NCBI RefSeq assembly: GCF_028372415.1 | Contig: NC_092874.1 | Coordinates: 336,368,651-336,432,650, forward strand | DNA length: 64,000 nt | Direction of reading: 5' to 3' | From: Notamacropus eugenii | Taxonomy: Eukaryota; Chordata; Mammalia; Diprotodontia; Macropodidae | In this document: positions 56,646 to 64,000 of the stretch, piece after piece | How the letters are laid out: every line of letters begins with the position of its first letter | How positions within the stretch are numbered: position 1 is the stretch's first letter | Program-made: the position numbers and the translations under genes | Notes under the pieces: model-generated | What the model was told of the DNA's origin: nothing | Database searches by the model: none | What the model saw: only the letters and a program-made list of their open reading frames with translations

Positions 56646-57399
56646 TGGTAAGTTGCCTTGTCTTCTCCAGGTTACATAGTAATCCCGGGGGGAAAGATAA
56701 TGAGGCCCTCAACTCACATGGTTGCTGTGTGAGTAGTTAAGAAAGGAATAGATATGAGATGTAGAGATAAAAGCAACAAGATTTGACAACAGAATGGGGT
56801 GAAAGAGAGTAAACAATCAAAGATATAATGCTTAGGTATGAAAAGTGGGAGACTTGTAAGAATAGTGGTGCCTTGAACTGAAATAAGAAAGCTGTAAAAA
56901 GTGGGGGAAGATAAATAAATTCTCTTTGGGATTGTTGAATCTAGAGACCAAGCTTGAAGTGTCCAATAGATAATTATGGTAAGGTGGGACTGGAACTCAA
57001 GATAGAAACTGGAGTTTGACATAAGATATGGGAATCATTTGCATAGAGATGATTTTTAGTGTTAGACCCAAATCATATTTTCCCATCCTTATTTGAGCCC
57101 ACCTTAGCATCATCACAATTTCATCTACCCTAAGCCTATTTTCTGATTGGCAGGTCAGACTGCTCAAAGTTTATTAAAAAGTTCAGAAATTCCCTGCCCC
57201 CACATCTCACCCCTTAGAAAATGTGTGTGTTCATAGTACTTTAGTCAAAAAGAAAAAAAAATAGGAATATTCTGATCAGAGGGAAGGATGCTTGTGTTCC
57301 CTTTCCCCACCCACCTTAACTTCTATATACATAAGGTGGAACATCTTTACAGTTACTGAGATAAGGTAGACCAAAAAAAACGAACAAGTGTTAGCCTCT

Positions 57400-58110
57400 G
57401 CTCTCATGGTTGGTTATTACTGTGATCAGAGTTCTTGAGTCAAAGTTTTTATTTACAATGTCATTGTTATATGTTCTCCTGGTTCTGTCCACTTCATTCG
57501 GCATTATTTCATAGAAATCTCCTCGAGTTTTTCTTAAACTGACCCTTTCTTACAACATAAGAATGTTCCATTTCATTTATATGCCATAATTTGTTCATTT
57601 TCCATTTGATGAATATCCCCTTAGAGTCTGTCTCTTTGCTAAACAAAAGTGTTGGCTATAAATATCTTTGTACAGAAGGGACCCAATCTTTTTTTTTTAT
57701 CTTCATGAGTAGTGGTATTACTGGTCAAAGGATATACACATTTTAGTAACTTTGGGGGCATGGTTCCAAATTTCTGGATTTCAGAATTGTTGGATCAGTC
57801 CACAGCTCTAACAACAGAGCATTAATGTGCCTATTTTCCTGCAGCTACTCCACCTTTTTTATCAACTTGACCAATCTGATAGGTGTGAGGCAGAACCTTT
57901 AATTTGGATTTCTCGAATTATTAGTGTTTTGGAGTAGTTTTACATGACTATTGATCACTTTTATTTTTTCCTTAGAAAACTGCCTGGTTATAGCCATGTA
58001 CCATTTATCAGCTGGAGAATGGTTTTTATTCTTGTAAATTTGAAACAGTTTTTTATATATTTTGGGAATGAGACCCTTATCAGAGAAACTTTCTTGAAGA
58101 GAGTGCATTA
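57400..58110 (-). repeat. Old L1 3' part
   Basis: Diverged minus-strand L1 ORF2: the frame at 58108-57899 reads SFSDKGLIPKIYKKLFQIYK and SPADKWYMAITRQFSKEKIK, matching [15 protein letters not shown] and [20 protein letters not shown] of the intact copy. The ORF2 end lies near 57480. Much older than the L1s with clear duplications. Confidence 0.82.
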
Positions 58111-58354
58111 GTGGGTATCCAGATAGTTAAAATTCCTTATCATTCTCCTACCATGCTTCTATGGCATATTTTTTTTTCTAAATTTTCTGTGTCCTGTCTC
58201 CTAAATTTTTCATCTATTTCCTCTTTTTGCCTAGGGAGTCTGAGGTATATCCCCCTGAAACCTATTGCTTCTTTTCTACCTGTTAATCCTTACACAAATG
58301 CTGTCCTTCATATTTCTCACCCTAAGGGAGAAGATACACTTAATGAGCATGTGA

Positions 58355-58565
58355 TCTTAGTGTATGAAAGGCAGCATAGTAGGGGTTTTGAGTCAGAAGA
58401 CCTGGTGTCTGAAACCTGCCTGATGACACCCAGCTAGCTTGTGTGATCATAGCACTTCACTTAATCATTCAAAGTCTCGGTTTCTTCCTCTGAAGGAGCA
58501 TGATAATCTTCACATTTTCTCAAGATTGTTGTGAGGAAAAGTCTTTGCAAATCTTAAAGTACTAT
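58355..58565 (+). repeat. MIR/THER-like SINE
   Basis: GTGTATGAAAGGCAGCATAGTAGGGG, GAGTCAGAAGACCTGGTGTCTGAAACCTGCC, CGGTTTCTTCCTCTGAAGG and GATTGTTGTGAGGAAAAGTCTTTGCAAATC. Confidence 0.72.
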
Positions 58566-59667
58566 GTAAATTGAGCTAATAACAACAACGCACATTAACA
58601 ATCCACACCTCCTTCTATCTGTCTTGTTCTTTTTATATTATATCCAGATCGAGACTCAAATTACAGTCCTGAGTCCTATCCTACCATATGTATCTTGAGG
58701 ATATTTTTTGAGATCAGATTGGCATCCTTGTATAAAGATCTGCGGTTCCACATAATTTATTACCTCCCTCCAACTCCCACTCCCCACTTTGTGCATTTCT
58801 ATGTAGACACCTGAGGTCATAAATTTTATTCACTTCTTTGATATTTTCTCTTATGAATCACTGGTTCATTCATTAGCTCTTTTTTCTATATTGTATCTAG
58901 TGATCTCTTTGTCTAGGTCTATATCTATATGCCTTCTATATATACATACATGTAGACGTGAGGCATGAACTTGGATGGGAAAAATTATTTTTTAAGTTTT
59001 GCTCTCTAACTGAAACTTAGCATTTCCTTCAATTATTGTATCCATAAACTTCACTAGACTGCTTTAAAGGGGGCCCATGACACAAAAAAGGTTAAGAACT
59101 CCTGTTTTAATGATATCATTTCTTCCTGTTCCCTCCCCTTCTTTCCCCTCTCCCCCTGATCACCAGAGGTGGATAGTGAGTTTGACAGGTCTTGGAAGAG
59201 TCTATCCCGTCTTGGATATATCACCCAAGTATACTGTTGACATCCTTGTTTATATTACAAATGGTTAATGAATAGTTGCCTCAATATCCCTTAGCATGGA
59301 TTCATCAATCACTACTAAGCTCCAGTTGAAATATTATTGCATAATCTTTCACTTGATAGTACCTGTGGGTCCACGTCCTGTTTTGTCTAGAGATGATACA
59401 AAAGATTCATCTCTTTGCTATGGCTTCCAATGTTCAATGGCATCTTCCCCTTCTTTCTTGTTTCACATACTTTCTGAGAAAGGAATTCCTCCCTGCCTTT
59501 TTTCTCCTTTGTTTCCTGCTTGAAATACTTCATCTCTTGTTTCAGGGAATACTTCATTCTTCCTGATAATCTGAAACATAGAGAAGGCATTCTTCTCTCC
59601 CTTTTGCCTTCTCCTAGTATAGAGATCATTTCACATACATAACTTTTAGATGCTATTGCCAAAACAG

Positions 59668-59935
59668 TCAATCAGTAAGGGCTTACTATGTACCAGCATT
59701 GTGCTAAGTGCTAGAGTTGCAAAGAAAGACCAAAAATGACTGTCCCTGTTTTCAAGGAGCTCACAGTCTTAATGGGGGCAGGGGAGACAATATGAAAACA
59801 ACTATGTAAAACAAAATATATATGGAATAAATTAGAGAAAATCATCAGAGGGAAGGCACTAAATAATAAGCTGGTTCGAGAAAGACTTCTCATACAAGTT
59901 GGGATTTTAGCTGGGACTTGAAGGAAGCCAGGCAT
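59668..59935 (-). repeat. L2 LINE 3' end
   Basis: AATCAGTAAGGGCTTACTATGTACCAGC, CAAGGAGCTCACAGTCTTAATGGGG, GGGATTTTAGCTGGGACTTGAAGGAAGCC. Confidence 0.85.
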
Positions 59936-59978
59936 ACTCTTTGCCAGTCACAGCCCTCTATATTTTCCAGAAGTAAGT

Positions 59979-60150
<172 letters not shown>

Positions 60151-60985
60151 TTTATTTAACTTTTAACATTCATTTTCACAAAATTTTGGGTTCCAAATTT
60201 TCTCCCCTTTTGTCCCCTCCCCCCACCCCCAAACACCGAGCGTTCTAATTGCCCCTGTCTGCCAGTCTGCCCTCCCTCCCTCCCCACCCCTTCCCTTTGG
60301 AAGGCAAGCAATTCAATATAGGCCAAATCTGTGTAGTTTTGCAAATGACTTCCATAATAGTAATGTTGTGTAAGAACTAATTATATTTCCCTCCATCCTA
60401 TCCTGTCCCCCATTACTTCTGTTCTCTCTTTTGATCCTGTCCCTCCCCATGAGTGTTGACCTCAAATTGCTCCCTCCTCCCCATGTTCTCCCTTCCATCA
60501 TCCCCCCCACCCTGCTTATCCCCTTATCCCCCACTTTCCTGTATTGTAAAATAGGTTTTCATACCAAAATGAGTGTGCGTTTTATTCCTTCCTTTAGTGG
60601 AATGTGATGAGAGTAAACTTCATGTTTTTCTCTCACCTCCCCTCTTTATCCCTCCACTAATGAGTCTTTTGCTTGCCTCTTTTATGAGAGATAATTTGCC
60701 CCATTCCATTTCTCCCTTTCTCCTCCCAATATATTTCTCTCTCAGTGCTTGATTTCGTTTTTTTAAGATATGATCCCATCCTCTTCAATTCACTCTGTGC
60801 ACTCTGTCTCTATGTGTGTGTGCATGTGCGTGTGCATGTGTGTATGTGTAATCCCACCCAGTACCCAGATACTGAATAGTTTCAAGAGTTACAAATATTG
60901 TCTTTCCATGTAGGAATGTAAACAGCTCAACTTTAGTAAAGTCCCTTATGACTTCTCTTTGCTATTTACTTTTTCATGCTTCTCT

Positions 60986-62029
60986 TCATTCTTGTGTTTG
61001 AAAGTCAAATTTTCTTTTCAGCTCTGGTCTTTTCATCAAGAATGCTTGAAAGTCCTCTATTTCATTGAAAGACCAATTTTTCCCCTGAAGTATTATACTC
61101 AGTTTTGCTGGGTAGGTGATTCTTGGTTTTAGTCCTAGTTCCTTTGACTTCTGGAATATCCTATTCCATGCCCTTTGATCCCTTAATGTGGAAGCTGCTA
61201 GATCTTGTGTTATCCTGATTGTATTTCCACAATACTTGAATTGTTTCTTTCTAGCTGCTTGCAATATTTTCTCCTTGACCTGGGAACTCTGGAATTTGGC
61301 CACAATGTTCCTAGGAGTTTCTCTTTTTGGATCTCTTTCAGGAGGTGTTCTGTGGATTCCTTGAATATTTATTTTGCCCTCTGGTTCTAGAATCTCAGGG
61401 CAGTTTTCCTTGATAATTTCATGAAAGATGATGTCTAGGCTCTTTTTTTGATCATGGCTTTCAGGTAGGCCCATAATTTTTAAATTGTCTCTCCTGGATC
61501 TATTTTCCAGATCAGTTGTTTTTCCAGTGAGATATTTCACATGATCTTCCATTTTTTCATTCTTTTGGTTTTGTTTTGTGATTTCTTGGTTTCTTATAAA
61601 GTCATTAGCCTCCATCTGTTCCATTCTAATTTTGAAAGAACTATTTTCTTCAGTGAGCTTTTGAATCTCCTTTTCCATTTGGCTAATTCTGCTTTTGAAA
61701 GCATTCTTCTCCTCATTGGCTTCTTGAACCTCCTTTGCCAGTTGAGTTAGCCTATTTTTCAAGGTGCTATTTTCTTCAGCATTTTTGGGGGTCTCCTTTA
61801 GCAGGGTGTTTACTTGTTTTTCATGCTTTGCTTGCATGTCACTCAATTCTCTTCCCAGTTTTTCCTTCACCTCTCTAACTTGATTTTCAAAATCCTTTTT
61901 GAGCTCTTCCATGGCCTGAGCCCATTGGGTGGGCTGGGATACAGAAGCCTTGACTTCTGCGTTTTTTTCCTGATGGTAAGCATTGTTCTTCCTCATCAGA
62001 AAGGAAGGGAGGAAATACCTGTTCACCAA
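60986..62029 (-). CDS. Half-L1 ORF1p (nucleic-acid-binding protein), frameshifted near its N-terminus
   Basis: Open for 347 codons. Domains follow L1 ORF1p: a long heptad-rich coiled coil (about residues 40-165; QAMEELKKDFENQVREVKEK, NSTLKNRLTQLAKEVQEANE), the RRM (about 178-270; RSRRDNLKIMGLPE) and the C-terminal domain (about 235-340; PRNIVAKFQSSQVKEKILQA, RITQDLAASTLRDQRAWN). The true start is probably the ATG at 62073-62075 in the other frame (MPRKGEKTKTIEGYFLGEQ), which parts from this frame at a T7/A7 run at 61962-61968. A single-base indel there separates the two. The product, if whole, would coat element RNA as a trimer. Confidence 0.85.
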   Translation of the reverse strand: MVNRYFLPSFLMRKNNAYHQEKNAEVKASVSQPTQWAQAMEELKKDFENQVREVKEKLGRELSDMQAKHEKQVNTLLKETPKNAEENSTLKNRLTQLAKEVQEANEEKNAFKSRISQMEKEIQKLTEENSSFKIRMEQMEANDFIRNQEITKQNQKNEKMEDHVKYLTGKTTDLENRSRRDNLKIMGLPESHDQKKSLDIIFHEIIKENCPEILEPEGKINIQGIHRTPPERDPKRETPRNIVAKFQSSQVKEKILQAARKKQFKYCGNTIRITQDLAASTLRDQRAWNRIFQKSKELGLKPRITYPAKLSIILQGKNWSFNEIEDFQAFLMKRPELKRKFDFQTQE

Positions 62030-62075
62030 GAAAGTAACCCTCTATAGTCTTGGTTTTTTCCCCTTTTCTGGGCAT

Positions 62076-62749
62076 TTTCCCCGCCAGTGACTTGACTTCT
62101 GAGTGTCCTCTCCACCCCCACCTCGCCTCCAGATCCTCCCAGCCAGCACTTGGGGTCTGAGATTCAAATGCTGCTTCCCAGCCTCAGGGCTTTGGGCGGG
62201 GGCAGGGCTGCTGTTCAGTGTGAGATTAAGTTCAGGTGCTCAGGTCAGGGCAGGGCTGCCTCACGGGCTCTGTTCCCTCAGGGGATTTATGCAGAGACCT
62301 TCAACAATGTATCCAGGGTCCTGCCTGCTTGGGAAGCCCTGGTCTGCTCCTACCTCCGCTGCTGCCTCCCGAGGGGGCCTGAGTTATGGGGGCACCCCAC
62401 TCCCCTCTCGACCTGCCAAACAGACCCTCTCACCGACCCTTGTCACCTGTGGGTGGAGGGACCCGCACGGCTGCTGGAGATTCTGTCCCTGAAGCCTGCT
62501 CGGATCTGCTCCTTTCGGCCCTGCGCCGCTGAGGCTGGGTTGGGCTCTGCTCCAGATCCGGGGCACGAGGGACCTTTTGCGAGAGGTTTTCAGGCTCTCT
62601 GGAGCAGAAATCTCGTCCGCTCCGTTCTGTGGCTTCTGCTGCTCCAGAATTCACCGGTGGTTCTTTTTTTTTTACAGGTATTTTATGGGCAGTGGGTTTG
62701 GAGGTAGTGTATGTGCGTCTTTCTACTCCGCCATCTTGGCTCCGCCCCC
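62076..62749 (-). promoter_or_regulatory. Half-L1 5' UTR / internal promoter
   Basis: GC-rich leader between the element's first base (GGGGGCGGAGCC) and the ORF1 start. L1-type 5' UTRs carry an internal RNA polymerase II promoter; GCCAAGATGGC is a YY1-like site at the extreme 5' end. Open frames on the + strand across this leader are chance. Confidence 0.6.
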
Positions 62750-62760
62750 TCCATGGTTCT
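62750..62760 (+). repeat. Right target-site duplication of the half-L1
   Basis: Second copy of TCCATGGTTCT. Confidence 0.85.
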
Positions 62761-63237
62761 TACATTACTTTTTTGGCTACCTACTGTGCAAAACTACCTA
62801 TTTACTAGATATAAGATGTAAAGACGATGAGGTCCATTTGCCTTGTTTCACTTTGCTCATTGTTTCTAGGTATTTCTTGGCCCTGTTGGGGCATCACCCT
62901 TAATTTATGTAGGTGATAGATGCATAGAAGACATAAGGACCCATGATAAAATTGAATTACTTAATGAGATCTATGAACCGTTGTTCACTTTGCTACTGCT
63001 CTTTAGAACCTTCCTTTTCCTTCCTTTGATGTTGATATTTCTGGCCCATTTAGGAAGAGAGGAGATTATATTTAAGTGGTTTACTAGAATTTATGTCAGA
63101 AACATTTATATATAATACTCTTACTTAACATGTGGAGTATTATTCCCCTCCAATGATCTCACTTTAAGGCTATACTTCAGAAACTTTGACTCTCATGTTT
63201 CTTGGAACTAACTCGTTTTTTACTTTTCAAGTTTCAG

Positions 63238-63381
63238 AATGAGTTCTTTTATTATTATTTCATGAAAGATGTTTTCAGTGATGACCATGCAAAGAAACAC
63301 CGAACTGTATCCACAGAAGTCAAAAATTACACAGCAACAAGAGAAATAAATAACCTTTTTGACCCATATATTTATAAAAAG
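63238..63381 (+). CDS. LVRN: Laeverin exon 7
   Basis: 144 bp, residues 638-685, phase 0 at both ends. Reads NEFFYYYFMKDVFSDDHAKK, then HRTVSTEVKNYTATREINNL and FDPYIYKK, the segment after the zinc helix in M1 enzymes. The acceptor GTTTCAG was preferred over the CAAG six bases upstream because the upstream site has a weaker pyrimidine context and would add two residues. Donor GTAAAT. Sequon NYT is present. The remaining exons (rest of the catalytic domain and the C-terminal ERAP1-like domain) lie downstream of the window. Confidence 0.92.
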
Positions 63382-64000
63382 GTAAATGAAATCATTTATC
63401 TCATTTTGTGATGTACCTTTTAAGAAGACCAGTTAAAGGATGGCTTTGATAGTTTATAGAACAAATTGGTTATTGTAAAATTTTCATTACAGAGGATGTA
63501 CCTCATGTTATGCAATAGATGACCTTGACAAAGTTAGGAACAAACTGATTTTTTTTTGCAAATATAATCAAGAATAAAAACTAGTATTTTATAGTGCTTT
63601 AAAAGATAAAAAGCCCTTTATGTGTGATATCTCATTGGATCCTTACAACAACAGTGTGTGAGATAGGTGCTGTCTTTATCCTTTTTTTTACATATTAGGG
63701 AAAGGGGTTAAAAGTAGTTAGGGGACTGGTCCATGTGCACACAGCTAATAACTGTTTTAAGCAGCATTTGAACTCATCATCTGAACTCCAAGTTCAATTC
63801 TTTGTGCACTGTACCATATAGCCCTCTTACAGAGCACCTACTCAATATGTACCCAGCACTAATTGTAAATTCTAAAGCAGCAAGGAAATGTATGAGGAAT
63901 CTTTTTGTAAGGTAGAGAATCTCTTTATCATGTAAACAGTTAGCTACTACTTTGCCACTTAAACTTCTTTTGTGCTAGGATTTTTTAAAGTATAGGATAC
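63382..64000 (+). other. LVRN: LVRN intron 7 (start)
   Basis: Runs off the window. Contains a MIR-like SINE at 63585-63830; otherwise nothing recognised. Confidence 0.8.
63585..63830 (-). repeat. MIR/THER-like SINE
   Basis: TATCTCATTGGATCCTTACAACAACAG, GTGCACACAGCTAATAACTG, CATTTGAACTCATCATCTGAACTCC. Confidence 0.7.

Noticed and set aside
62103-62903. Plus-strand open frames of 108-185 codons
   Set aside because: They run antisense through the GC-rich 5' UTR of the half-L1; no homology or splice support.
63232-63237. Alternative exon 7 acceptor (CAAG|TTTCAG) six bases upstream
   Set aside because: In frame but a poorer acceptor, and family alignment from memory favours the start at Asn-Glu.

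Overview
This is a vertebrate nuclear window, almost certainly from a marsupial. It has no operons or prokaryotic signals. It holds one split gene with consensus GT-AG introns in a sea of interspersed repeats: marsupial-type L1, a half-L1 (HAL1-like) element, L2, CR1/L3, MIR, tRNA-derived SINEs, RTE-tailed SINEs, 7SL relics, hAT-like MITEs and LTRs. The SINE and L1/HAL1 sequences resemble opossum/marsupial families known to me. That assignment is recognition, not a database search.

Layout. About 1-34,200 is intergenic, with no recognisable host exon. It holds repeat relics, a 5'-truncated L1 with an uninterrupted ORF2 (12910-16571, 16-bp target-site duplication), a smaller L1 3' end with its own duplication (18052-18845), two 7SL RNA pseudogenes (8200-8488; 24918-25512, the second split by a SINE), and LTR-like elements. 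From about 34,250 a GC-rich, CpG-rich promoter region leads into the only protein-coding gene: the 5' part of laeverin (LVRN, aminopeptidase Q), an M1-family zinc aminopeptidase, on the + strand.

LVRN. Seven coding exons are assigned: 34685-35922, 46055-46197, 47148-47284, 50191-50317, 52746-52897, 55162-55275 and 63238-63381. They join in one frame to give the first 685 residues: a short cytoplasmic tail, a signal-anchor helix, a long Pro/Ser/Thr-rich stalk, the M1 N-terminal domain, the exopeptidase motif (here QAMEN) and the zinc site HEIAH-X18-E. The C-terminal exons lie beyond the window. The stalk carries a 33-bp in-frame tandem repeat (13 clear units plus one degenerate) that looks lineage-specific.

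Introns. They are full of repeats. Most informative are a near-complete half-L1 with ORF1 but no ORF2 in intron 6 (59990-62749, flanked by an 11-bp duplication), an L1 that ends 44 bp before exon 5 and itself contains a retrocopy of a polyadenylated RNA, and a solo LTR (TTGAGG duplication) nested inside an older LTR in intron 3.

I found no undescribed multi-gene system. The notable points are the coding minisatellite, the substituted exopeptidase motif and the well-preserved nested retrotransposons.
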